From contig NZ_CP041969.1 in the NCBI RefSeq assembly GCF_014107495.1, forward strand, positions 1,485,001-1,549,000: a DNA stretch of 64,000 nt, read 5' to 3'. Positions 33,792 through 42,564 of the stretch are shown piece after piece (positions within the stretch are counted from its first letter, which is position 1; every line of letters starts with the position of its first letter). The stretch is from Cohnella cholangitidis (GTDB taxonomy: Bacteria; Bacillota; Bacilli; Paenibacillales; Paenibacillaceae). A program made the translations under genes and the position numbers. The notes beneath the pieces were generated by a model. The model was not told the DNA's origin, searched no databases, and was given only the letters and a program-made list of their open reading frames with translations.

Positions 33792-36284
33792 TCAAGAGAT
33801 CGGCGAAACCGCTACGTTGTCGAAATAAGCGGATTCTCCAACTGACTTAAGCCCCATTCCGCCTTGCATGTACGGGGATGCGCTCCTATCTTCATACACG
33901 ATAACCGGCTCGGTGCCGGAACCCAAATAAACTTCTATGACCGCCCCGCGGACCCTTACCTTCAGGCGCTCCGCAATCCCTGCCGGACGCTTGATGGCGA
34001 CATACTTAAGGTTCAATGTGTCGTAGTTGTGCTTAGCCAGATGAACCCCTTCGGAATCGAGATATGCATAATAACCTTGCACGAAGTCTTCGCGGTTCTG
34101 ATTCCGCTCCATCCCGTTCGCCGGATTATTGACGCGAACCAAGATTCCCGCATTCCCCTTTCCGTCTTTAAGCACGATATCCGCTTCCGCGGTATAATCC
34201 GTCCACCTATGCTGCCCGAAAACCGACTTGGCGGCTTGCGCCGAAGAAGCTTTAAGCGCGCCTTTGCTTACTCCCCACATCCCTTCATAACGCGTCCATC
34301 CGAAGTCGTTGCCGTCTTCGAAATCATCGGAAGCGGAGACCACGTCCTCATGCGGAGATAAAGTAAAGGACGACAATTCCAATTTGCCCGCAATGACTTC
34401 CAATCTCCAAGCGCTCGTTCCGGCTTCCGCCTTGACCGATTCCTTCATGAGGTTAATCCATTCGTTTGCTTTTACGTCTGCCGGAATTTCAATCTCGCCC
34501 GTCATATCCGTCTCGCCGTTCCTTAAGCGAAATTTAGTCCCGCTTTTACCGGCCACGCGGAAGTGAATATCGTAGGTACCGGTTTCGGAAGCCTCGGATA
34601 CGTTGACCCGATAATCCACCCATTCGCCGGCTTCCATGTTCGTGATGGCATAACCGCCTTCGCCATCCTCTCTGATCTCGACGCCCCCGGACCTGTAGAG
34701 AGACTCCTTGTCGCGGAAAGCCTCTCCATCCGCGCCGCTCTCATAATGGACGCCTTGAACGGTTCCGGGCATCGGCTTGTAAATATCCCATGCTCCGCTC
34801 CCATTTACTTTATTGCTGTAAGCGATATAACCGAAGGAAGCATCCGTACCTTCGCTCGCATAACCGATTTTCCCGCCGCCCAGCGAAGACTCGAACTTTT
34901 GCTTCTGCATTCCGTCGACGTAAAGAGCGAACGTGCTTCCAGCCTTCTCTACGCGAAGCAGGTGCCACTTGGTTAAGTCGTAACCCGCGGGGAGTTCGGC
35001 AACTTGCGACTCCCCCGCGACCCCATCCACGATAAGCCGGGTTTCCAGCACATTCGTTTTCTTATTTAGCGTAGCAAGACCGTAGTTGTCTTCATTCTTA
35101 TAAGAAAAAACAGCTCCAACCTTTGCTTGCTCCTCGCCTAAGGAGTCCATCTTAATGTGATATTCCGCCGTATAATCCTTTTTCGTCTCCTCTTTCGAGA
35201 CGGCAATGGCACGTTCGCCCGATGCGGCCGTCAGTCGAAGCCCTTCCTTCGGATCGATCTCCCATTTCCCTGACTTGGACTTATCCCAATTGGAACCGAG
35301 CTTCTCGCGGTCGAATCTATCCGAGAAATCCGGCAGCGCCGGAGCCGGCTGCGAATCGGACGTCGGCCCTAGAACCGACATCCGATCTCCGTTCCACACG
35401 ATGGCATCCATGTTCATGTGCCGAAGCGGACCGACGATGCCCGGTCCCTCCAGGTTATGATAGATCATGTACTGCGTATCCAGATCGGGTCCCCTCACTA
35501 CGCTGTTATGGCCTAATCCGACGGTTTTCCCTTCCGTCCGTATAAGCGCGGGATTGCCGGATGCGCCTTTGAATCCGGTTAACGGAGATGAACTCATAGC
35601 GGCATCCACCCGGTAAGCATTGCTAAACACATGATTGCCCGTAAGAGTCATGTAGTAATGGCCGTTTCGCTTCCATACTGCCGGTCCTTCCGTCCATCCG
35701 CCCATGAATGCCTCGGTAGGCATACTCTCCTCGAACGTCAATGGGTCGCTCATTTTCGCGGCTTCGATTCCGTAAGGACCCGCATGGTAGAAATACCATT
35801 GCCCATCGTCATCGACGAAGATGGAGCCGTCGATCGACTTGCCGATATTGCCGGTCGCCAATTCGAAAGGGCCTGTCGGGCTTTCGCTAGTCAGAACGTA
35901 ATGGCCTGCTCCTGCCGGAGAAGTATACATGTAGAAGAGGCCGTTCCAATAAATTACTTCCGGAGCATAAGCCGCCATCGTAACCGGATCGTCCGTACAT
36001 ACCCCTCTATATTCCCATTTGACAAGATCGGTAGAGCTCCACACTTTTATCCCGGCGTCCGTATCCCTGGTACTCACGTACAAATAGTAACTACCGTTGA
36101 AGGAAAAGACATAAGGATCCCCTAATCCGTATTGCTCCCATTCGTCCGGCAAGCTGATCGGATTGGTCCAGAATACGTCGGATTTCTCTTCCTTCGTCGT
36201 TGGAGTACAGCCCGCCAACCCGGTTAAAATCATCATTAGTGCCAACAGCGCCCCAATGGATTTCCTAGTTCTCCCATTCATCAT
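33792..36284 (-). CDS. GH43 lipoprotein glycosidase with two laminin-G-like modules and a CBM6-like module
   Basis: An 830-aa protein. The lipobox is LAGC near residue 25, so it is a surface lipoprotein. Residues about 35-320 are a five-blade GH43 domain with the triad visible as Asp in GLGDPYVFS, Asp in SIDGSIFVDDDG and Glu in WTEGPAVW. Then comes a LamG-like module (about 325-495), a CBM6-like module (YESGADGEAF, MEAGEWVDYRVNV; about 505-640), and a second concanavalin-like module (650-830). GH43 enzymes act on arabinan, xylan or galactan side chains. The gene lies at the downstream end of a galactose-related island, so a galactan or arabinogalactan substrate is an inference. Confidence 0.87.
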   Translation of the reverse strand: MMNGRTRKSIGALLALMMILTGLAGCTPTTKEEKSDVFWTNPISLPDEWEQYGLGDPYVFSFNGSYYLYVSTRDTDAGIKVWSSTDLVKWEYRGVCTDDPVTMAAYAPEVIYWNGLFYMYTSPAGAGHYVLTSESPTGPFELATGNIGKSIDGSIFVDDDGQWYFYHAGPYGIEAAKMSDPLTFEESMPTEAFMGGWTEGPAVWKRNGHYYMTLTGNHVFSNAYRVDAAMSSSPLTGFKGASGNPALIRTEGKTVGLGHNSVVRGPDLDTQYMIYHNLEGPGIVGPLRHMNMDAIVWNGDRMSVLGPTSDSQPAPALPDFSDRFDREKLGSNWDKSKSGKWEIDPKEGLRLTAASGERAIAVSKEETKKDYTAEYHIKMDSLGEEQAKVGAVFSYKNEDNYGLATLNKKTNVLETRLIVDGVAGESQVAELPAGYDLTKWHLLRVEKAGSTFALYVDGMQKQKFESSLGGGKIGYASEGTDASFGYIAYSNKVNGSGAWDIYKPMPGTVQGVHYESGADGEAFRDKESLYRSGGVEIREDGEGGYAITNMEAGEWVDYRVNVSEASETGTYDIHFRVAGKSGTKFRLRNGETDMTGEIEIPADVKANEWINLMKESVKAEAGTSAWRLEVIAGKLELSSFTLSPHEDVVSASDDFEDGNDFGWTRYEGMWGVSKGALKASSAQAAKSVFGQHRWTDYTAEADIVLKDGKGNAGILVRVNNPANGMERNQNREDFVQGYYAYLDSEGVHLAKHNYDTLNLKYVAIKRPAGIAERLKVRVRGAVIEVYLGSGTEPVIVYEDRSASPYMQGGMGLKSVGESAYFDNVAVSPIS

Positions 36285-36306
36285 ATTCGCTCCATCCCAA
36301 TGGCAA

Positions 36307-36343
36307 AGCCGGCGGAAGCGTCACAATGACACCGCCGCCGGCT
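36307..36343 (-). terminator. Hairpin between GH2 and GH43 genes
   Basis: Arms AGCCGGCGG and CCGCCGGCT are 19 bases apart. There is no clear T-run, so it may be a weak terminator or an mRNA-processing hairpin. Confidence 0.45.
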
Positions 36344-36370
36344 CCATTTCGTCTCGTATTTTATCGAAAA

Positions 36371-38146
36371 TCAGGGACGCGGCAGGGAAACCGGCCATTT
36401 TCCTTCGTTGATTAGGCGAATCTCGGACAACGGCACCTTCGGCTTGCGATCATAAGTCAACAAACCGTTTATTTCTTGCTCTACGTCCGTTAACTGCGTA
36501 TAGCAGAAGCCTTGGATCACCGGGGATCCGATCATCGGATGCACGACGTCCGCAAGCCTCTTCAGGAAATCCTCGTCGCTTTCGGCGCCGGAGTAGCCCC
36601 AACCTTCCCAATCGCTCTTCTTGAAAGAGATGCCGCCGAATTCCGTTATCAGGATCGGCTGATCTTCATATTCAACGCCGGGAACCAGTATCCATCGATT
36701 AGCAGGACGGGCGTTAATCGCGGATTCCGTCGTGCCGTAACGCTCCTGCAGCACTTCGCGGCGCCATTCGTAATCATGGATCGTGACCAGATCCGTCTTC
36801 ATATGTTCCCAACCGTCGTTGGAGATAACCGGACGCGTATTGTCGATCGACTTCGTCATGTGATAGAGCGCCAACGCATGCTGTTGCTGTTGAGGATCGA
36901 CGAGAATATTCGTCACGCCCCAGCTCTCGTTAAGCGGTACCCACGCCACGATGCAAGGGTGATTATAGTCGCGTTCGACCGCCTGCAGCCATTCGCGCGT
37001 CATCTTGCCGGCGTAGGACTCCGTAAAATGATAGGCGTTCGCCATCTCCCCCCATACGAGCAAACCGAGCTTATCCGCCCAATAGAGATACCGGGGATCC
37101 TCGATCTTCTGGTGCTTGCGCGCACCGTTGAATCCCATTTCTTTCGTATACTCGATATCTTTGCGCAGATCGTCGTCGCTAGGAGCGGTCAACAAGCCCG
37201 TCGGAAAATAGCCTTGATCCAGAACCAGCTTCATGTAGTAAGGCCGATTGTTGAGCATTAATGAACCGTCAACGATGGACACTTTCCGCATTCCGAAGTA
37301 GGAGTCGACGCAATCCGTTTGTTCGCCGTTCACGATCAGCTTCAATTGCAGATCGTACAAGTTCGGCTTTTCAGGACTCCACCAACGCCCCAAATGATGA
37401 TCGTTGAAGTCTTGAATGGCTATCGAACGAATTTCGCCATCGCGCGTAACCGTATAAGTATCCTGGGAAATGAATTCCCCGCCAAAGGCGATCGTTGCCT
37501 GCAATTGAACGTTCGCCCCCGACGAAAACCCGGAGATGAACGATTGAACCGTAATCTCGTTGCGGTCAATGTTAGGCGTTAACCGAATGCGCTCCAGATG
37601 AACTTCGGATACGGGCTCAAGCCATACGCTCTGCCAAATGCCCGTTGTACGCGTATAGAAGATGCCCGCCGATTTTTCTTCCCAGTATTGCTTGCCGCGC
37701 GGAAGGGTTACGTCCTTGCTGTAATCTACCGCTTTCACTACGATAGAATTATCGCCGGAGAGCAACACGTCTGTAATATCCGCATGAAAAGGCGTATGTC
37801 CGCCTTCGTGAGTCGCCACCAGCTTGCCGTTGACCCAAACTTTAGAATCGTAATCGACGGCTCCGAAGTGCAGCAACACTCTCTTGCCTTCAAAATCGGA
37901 AGGTACCGCGAACGATTTGCGATACCAGACGACATCATGAAAGTCGGTATCGCCGATTCCGCTCAGTTCGCTCTGGTAACAGAATGGCACCCGTATCTTT
38001 TTCGGGAAGGAATGCTTCTCGTACCACGCATCCCGTTCTCCGATCGCTCCGTCATCATAGTCGAATTCCCATTCCCCGTTCAAATTCATCCATTGTTCCC
38101 GCACGAATTGCGGACGAGGGTATTCATTACGCAATGCTTTAGTCAT
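36371..38146 (-). CDS. GH2 glycoside hydrolase (beta-galactosidase/glucuronidase type)
   Basis: A 591-aa cytoplasmic enzyme (no signal peptide) with the three-domain GH2 core: jelly-roll sugar-binding domain (about 1-175; MNLNGEWEFDYDD and VWYRKSFAVP), an Ig-like domain (about 180-285) and a TIM barrel (about 290-580). The acid/base is the Glu in VAWVPLNESWG and the nucleophile is the Glu in ILITEFGGISF. The short length lacks the two extra domains of LacZ. With the importer and Leloir genes nearby, cleavage of imported galactosides is plausible; substrate specificity needs assay. Confidence 0.88.
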   Translation of the reverse strand: MTKALRNEYPRPQFVREQWMNLNGEWEFDYDDGAIGERDAWYEKHSFPKKIRVPFCYQSELSGIGDTDFHDVVWYRKSFAVPSDFEGKRVLLHFGAVDYDSKVWVNGKLVATHEGGHTPFHADITDVLLSGDNSIVVKAVDYSKDVTLPRGKQYWEEKSAGIFYTRTTGIWQSVWLEPVSEVHLERIRLTPNIDRNEITVQSFISGFSSGANVQLQATIAFGGEFISQDTYTVTRDGEIRSIAIQDFNDHHLGRWWSPEKPNLYDLQLKLIVNGEQTDCVDSYFGMRKVSIVDGSLMLNNRPYYMKLVLDQGYFPTGLLTAPSDDDLRKDIEYTKEMGFNGARKHQKIEDPRYLYWADKLGLLVWGEMANAYHFTESYAGKMTREWLQAVERDYNHPCIVAWVPLNESWGVTNILVDPQQQQHALALYHMTKSIDNTRPVISNDGWEHMKTDLVTIHDYEWRREVLQERYGTTESAINARPANRWILVPGVEYEDQPILITEFGGISFKKSDWEGWGYSGAESDEDFLKRLADVVHPMIGSPVIQGFCYTQLTDVEQEINGLLTYDRKPKVPLSEIRLINEGKWPVSLPRP

Positions 38147-38188
38147 TTTCTCCTGCTCCTCTGCGCGTTTCTATATTTCTGTGCTTGT

Positions 38189-39231
38189 CTATGTTTCTAT
38201 CTGCGCTTTTGTATTTTTTATATCCTCCGACAGGGAACGGGGAGACTTGGTCACGATCCATACGCCGAACCCGACGATCGAGAGAAAACCGATCGCCAAC
38301 CCAAAACCGTCCAAAGGACTAACGCTCAAATATTTTTGGTTGCTCTTTACCGCAAAAATAAGAACATTGGACATGACGAGGAACCAGAGCACGTTCCGCC
38401 CCATCGCTTCGAGCGGAAAGAAAGGCGAAGGAAACCGTTCCATCCATCGAGACAACAAATAGTATCCGTATAACACTAACGCAGGCCCGATTATCCACCA
38501 TACGGAAGGTGGGAATCTTTCCGGAAGCGCGTCCCCTACGGCGGTTTGCCACTTCCATAGGAACGCGCCGCTCGCGATAAGCGCCCGGACAACGCTCGCC
38601 AGTCCCAGCCTATTCGATGTTTCGCGAACAGCATTCCGACGATATAGTAGGGCAAATATTGAAGAACGGGAAACGATGCGAAATCGCGCGTACCCAACAG
38701 CGGAGCTAACTGGGTCTGGTGGATAGAACCGTACGGGATATACGTCGCGGCGAGCAACAGACCCGCAACGGCGAACCCGATTCGCTTCCGCTCCGCCAAC
38801 CAGCGTAAAGGAACGAAAAGGGCGAGCCCTATCATCATCAAATAAGTGAAGGAGGACAGGAATTCCGACCATCCCGGCATATCGTTCAGCAGAAGGATCG
38901 GCTTTAAGGTTGCCCATTCCAATGCTCTTTCGTCGATGAATATCCGATACGCCGTACCCGATACGTAAAAGGCCATCAACGTTTTTAATGCCGCCGTCAG
39001 CAGCCTCGGCGCCGCTTGCCGGAACGGTTTCGCGTAATACGCGAGTTGCGATACGTAACCGAAGCTGAAGACGAATCCCGAGAACGTGATTAAATTTATG
39101 AAATCAATGAACCGTTGACCGTTCGGATAGATTTGAGGATCGCTGAAAAACTGAAGCGTATGGCAGTAGACCATCCCTATCACTAGCAAGCCTTTGAAAA
39201 TATCGATTCCTCTTTCACGCTTCTTCGTCAC
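38189..39231 (-). pseudogene. Acyltransferase-3-family membrane protein (frameshifted in this sequence)
   Basis: Frame one (39231-38536) and frame two (38917-38189) together make one protein of about 346 aa if one base is added near 38575-38620. The N-terminus RGIDIFKGLLVIGMVYCHTL is the acyltransferase-3 signature with the catalytic histidine; about ten transmembrane helices follow across the break. The family O-acylates sugars or antibiotics on the outside of the membrane. The gene starts at GTG with AAGGAG 10 bases upstream and lies between the ABC permease genes and GH2, all on one strand, so it may modify the glycan being handled. Confidence 0.75.
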
Positions 39232-39245
39232 TTAAGACAAGCTCC

Positions 39246-40052
39246 TTATCCTTTAATTCCCGACATGCTGATCCCTTTGACGATCTGGCGCTCGAAAACG
39301 AGGAACAGGGCGAAAATCGGAATCGACGCGATCATGTTGACGGCCATCGGCATGACGTAGTCGCCCGACTGCTGCCTTAGAATAGTAGGAATTCCGATCG
39401 GCAACGTGAACATCGTATCGTCCGAGATCGCCAGGAACGGCCACAAATAGTTGTTCCAAGATGCGATAAACGTAAGGATCGCCATCGAAGCGATGGCCGG
39501 GCGAGTCAGCGGGAGCATGATGTTATAGAAGATGCGCCATTCGCCGCCGCCGTCGATCTGAACGCTTTCCAGCAAATCGTTCGGAACTCCGTCGAAGAAG
39601 CTTTTCAGTACGATAACGGCAACCGGCGAGGCGAGTACGGGAACGATCAACGCCTCGTAAGAATTCAGCATTCCAAGGTCTTTCACGACCTGATAGAGCG
39701 GAATAATAACCGCTTCGCCCGGAATCAGAAGCCCGGATAAGATAAACAGGAACATGAATGCCTTGTAGCGAAACGGGATCTTCGACATCGCGAACGCGGC
39801 AACGGCGGCAATAATAACCGTTAACGCCGTTACGCAAGCGGCGATTAGAAAACTGTTTCCGATCCAGCTCAGCAATAGCGTATCCTCGATGACTTGTTTA
39901 TACATTCCGAAGGAATACGGAGGAGTAAACCAATCCACCAGCGAGGCGATACTCATTCCTTCTACCTTAATAGAAACTACGGCCATCCAAATTAAGGGGA
40001 TGATAAATATAAACGCGAACAGCAACGAAACCAAGCGATATACCCATTTCAT
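39246..40052 (-). CDS. Sugar ABC transporter permease, MalG type
   Basis: A 268-aa carbohydrate permease with six transmembrane helices. The EAA-loop, which docks the ATPase, is ESVQIDGGGEWRIFYNIMLPLTRPAIASMAIL. It starts 1 base after the preceding permease gene ends. No ATPase gene is present in the island, so a shared MsmX-type ATPase probably serves it. Confidence 0.92.
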   Translation of the reverse strand: MKWVYRLVSLLFAFIFIIPLIWMAVVSIKVEGMSIASLVDWFTPPYSFGMYKQVIEDTLLLSWIGNSFLIAACVTALTVIIAAVAAFAMSKIPFRYKAFMFLFILSGLLIPGEAVIIPLYQVVKDLGMLNSYEALIVPVLASPVAVIVLKSFFDGVPNDLLESVQIDGGGEWRIFYNIMLPLTRPAIASMAILTFIASWNNYLWPFLAISDDTMFTLPIGIPTILRQQSGDYVMPMAVNMIASIPIFALFLVFERQIVKGISMSGIKG

Positions 40053-40053
40053 C

Positions 40054-40941
40054 TTAAGCGGCCTCCTTGCGATTGTTCATCCAATATTGGAATCCCGACA
40101 AGACCAGCAAAATGACGAATAGCATGTACGACATTGTCGCCGCGTAGCCAAGATCGTTCTTCTTGAAACCGGCTTCGTAAATGTATTGGATGACCGGTCT
40201 TGTTTTGTCGAGCGGCCCCCCGCCGGTGATCAGATAGATTTGCACGAAAACTTTGAACGAAGCGATAATTTGCAACATGACGATCGTTCTCGTGATCGGG
40301 TTTAGCAAGGGCAGCGTAATGCGCCAGAACGTCTGGGAGCTCGTCGCGCCGTCCAAGCGCGCGGCTTCGTAGATATCGTCCGAGATCTCCTGCATGGCCG
40401 ATAGATACAGGATGAAATTAAACCCCACCGTCCACCATAGCGTGAGAAGAGTCATGGCAATCCAGGAGAGCGCCGTCTCCGTCAGCCAGAAAATCTCGGT
40501 ATCCCCCGGAAGCAGCTTGATCAAATGCAGGAATGAATTTGCGAAACCCATATAGGGCTGGAATATGAATAGCCCGAGAAAAGAAGCAACCGCAACGGAC
40601 AATACGCTAGGCAAGAAAAATACGCTGCGGTAAAATTTCTGCAGACGGGATTTTCGATTGGCGATTAAGGCTAATAGAATGCCAAGAATAACCATCGTTG
40701 GCGTTGTTAAAATAACGAAAATGGTAGAATGCCAAAGAGAAGCCCAGAAATCGTTGTCGCTAAGCATGCGTGTGTAGTTGTCAAACCCGACGTATTTCAT
40801 TTTTTTGATTAGCGTCCATTTGTACATGCTCATCTCTACGCCTTTAATCATGGGCCAAACCGTAAAAGTAATATAAACGGCCAGGAACGGCAGCAGGAAC
40901 AGCAGCGCTAGCAGGTCCGCTCGCATTTTGCCTATTTTCAA
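40054..40941 (-). CDS. Sugar ABC transporter permease, MalF type
   Basis: About 295 aa; six transmembrane helices and the EAA motif DIYEAARLDGATSSQTFWRITLPLLNPI. The start is uncertain: TTG at 40941 has GAGG 8 bases upstream, while the ATG at 40947 lies too close to that site. It pairs with the downstream MalG-type permease and is separated from the binding-protein gene by a 34-base palindrome. Confidence 0.9.
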   Translation of the reverse strand: MKIGKMRADLLALLFLLPFLAVYITFTVWPMIKGVEMSMYKWTLIKKMKYVGFDNYTRMLSDNDFWASLWHSTIFVILTTPTMVILGILLALIANRKSRLQKFYRSVFFLPSVLSVAVASFLGLFIFQPYMGFANSFLHLIKLLPGDTEIFWLTETALSWIAMTLLTLWWTVGFNFILYLSAMQEISDDIYEAARLDGATSSQTFWRITLPLLNPITRTIVMLQIIASFKVFVQIYLITGGGPLDKTRPVIQYIYEAGFKKNDLGYAATMSYMLFVILLVLSGFQYWMNNRKEAA

Positions 40942-40965
40942 GCACATCACCTCTTCCCTGTTGAT

Positions 40966-40999
40966 CGACAAGCTTGCGGCAGCTGCCGCAAGCTTGTCG
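40966..40999. repeat. 34-bp perfect palindrome between binding-protein and permease genes
   Basis: The two 17-base halves (CGACAAGCTTGCGGCAG and its complement) form a perfect stem with no required loop. It lies between the stop of the binding protein and the start of the permease. Such intercistronic stems in sugar ABC operons usually protect the upstream mRNA from decay or weaken expression of the permeases; that role is inferred here. Confidence 0.85.
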
Positions 41000-41021
41000 G
41001 ATCTGCTAGACGAGCACAGGC

Positions 41022-42362
41022 CTATTCGTCGAGTACTTTTTGAACCTCCGGCTGTATTTTCGCGATTGCGTCAGCGGGAGTCATTTTGCCGGCCCAAACC
41101 TCGTTCAGGAATTTCCACAACGCCAGATCGCGAATCTGCCAGTTTTTCGTGGACGGCTTATTGAACTTAACCGTGTCGGCTACGGATACATAGTCGCTGC
41201 GGTAAGGAAGGTCTTTGAATTCTTGTTTCTCGAATACGGAAGGCTTCGAAGGGATATGGCCCGCTTTAGCCCATACTTGACCGTTGTCCGCCACCCAGTT
41301 GGCGAATGTAATCGCCGCTTGGCGTTTCGCCGGATCTTCGTCTTTCGTCATAGGAAGGACGATCGTATGGGAGTCGCCCCATGTCGCTTCTTGATCAAAC
41401 ACTTTAGGAATCGGCATGGCGCCGAAATCAAGGTCTTTGGTTGTCTCCCAGATTCCGGTTGCCCATACTCCCGTCATCATGATCGCTGCGGTTCCGCTTT
41501 GGAAGTTTTTATAGAAATCGGGATCGTTTTTCTTGATATATCCGTTAGTGAACAAGTCTTGGATATAGGCAGCCGCTTTGGTTGCTTTATCCGCGTCGAT
41601 TTGAGCCGTTGTCAGATCGTCCGCGATAACGTCGTTACCGCCTTGTTGGGAGTACAGCGCCCACCATAGACGATAAGGATCGTCGTTTGTAGGGGACATC
41701 GCGAACGGAGTCGTTTTGGCAGGAAGCTTTTCCTTAAGCGTCGCAAGGAATTTAACGAATCCTTCGCCCGTGTTCTCCAATACCGGCTTGCCATCATCGC
41801 CAAGAAGACCGGCGTCTTTAAGCAATTTTTTGTTGTAGTACATAATGAACGGATGGGTGTCGATAGGTACCGCATAATGCTTGCCGTCGACTACGGTCGC
41901 GTTCAGAAGGTTCTGGTTGTAAGAACTCCAATCCACGTTGGCGGCGGTAGCTACTTCGTCGAGTTCGGTGACTACGCCTTGGTTGATCAAATCCGGCAAC
42001 CGCGAAGTATGGGAAATCCCGATATCGGGCCCGTTTCCGTTGCCAACGGCCGTAATCAACTTTGTGTAGTACTCGGCCCATACGAGCTTCGTATTCTTTA
42101 CTTGAATATTCGGGTGCGTTTTGTTGAATTCGTCGATAAGCGCTTGCATGTTCGCGCCGTCCCCGCCGTCAAACAATGTCCAGAAGGATAAGTTCACTTT
42201 CTCGCCGTTTCCCGGATCTGCGGACGGAGCCGTGGAGCTTCCTTCCGAAGCGGCGGGAGACGCAGAAGCATCGTTGTTTCCTTTGTCGTTCCCTCCGCAT
42301 GCGCTTAGCAGCATCGAGAATGCCAATACCATTGCCAGCATTAAACCGAATGACTTTTTCAT
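41022..42362 (-). CDS. Sugar ABC transporter substrate-binding lipoprotein
   Basis: A 446-aa extracellular solute-binding protein of the MalE cluster. The signal peptide ends in a lipobox (SMLLSACGG), then a Ser/Ala/Asp-rich linker (residues about 24-50). The domain shows LSFWTLFDGGDGANMQALIDEFNKTHPNI at the start, typical of this cluster. ATG at 42362 follows GGGGAGGAACTAC; the open frame upstream is not used. It is the first gene of the importer operon and probably sets what sugar is taken up. The exact sugar is unknown. Confidence 0.92.
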   Translation of the reverse strand: MKKSFGLMLAMVLAFSMLLSACGGNDKGNNDASASPAASEGSSTAPSADPGNGEKVNLSFWTLFDGGDGANMQALIDEFNKTHPNIQVKNTKLVWAEYYTKLITAVGNGNGPDIGISHTSRLPDLINQGVVTELDEVATAANVDWSSYNQNLLNATVVDGKHYAVPIDTHPFIMYYNKKLLKDAGLLGDDGKPVLENTGEGFVKFLATLKEKLPAKTTPFAMSPTNDDPYRLWWALYSQQGGNDVIADDLTTAQIDADKATKAAAYIQDLFTNGYIKKNDPDFYKNFQSGTAAIMMTGVWATGIWETTKDLDFGAMPIPKVFDQEATWGDSHTIVLPMTKDEDPAKRQAAITFANWVADNGQVWAKAGHIPSKPSVFEKQEFKDLPYRSDYVSVADTVKFNKPSTKNWQIRDLALWKFLNEVWAGKMTPADAIAKIQPEVQKVLDE

Positions 42363-42461
42363 GTAGTTCCTCCCCTTCGTATACAAGGCTAATAAGGTAC
42401 AAAACATTATTTTTGTTTTATTACAATTTTTCTGTACCTTTGAACTCATAATATCGGGTTT

Positions 42462-42483
42462 AAAGCGCTATGTCAAGCGCTTT
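42462..42483. promoter_or_regulatory. Inverted repeat upstream of the sugar importer operon (candidate operator)
   Basis: Perfect 8-base arms AAAGCGCT and AGCGCTTT with a 6-base spacer lie 100 bases upstream of the binding-protein gene. The right half resembles a catabolite-responsive element (AAGCGCTTTCA), so CcpA or the neighbouring regulator could bind here. This is inference from form and position. Confidence 0.6.
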
Positions 42484-42564
42484 CATTCTGTTTTTTTGTA
42501 TTTAATGCGGTAAATGACCTCTATTGTTACTGATTTGTTGTAATATTTAAACGATAACTCTATT

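Noticed and set aside
37598-38473. 291-aa plus-strand gene
   Set aside because: Antisense shadow of the GH2 and acyltransferase genes, with no ribosome binding site or known motif.
41040-41669. 209-aa plus-strand gene
   Set aside because: Antisense to the sugar-binding lipoprotein gene, with no supporting signal.
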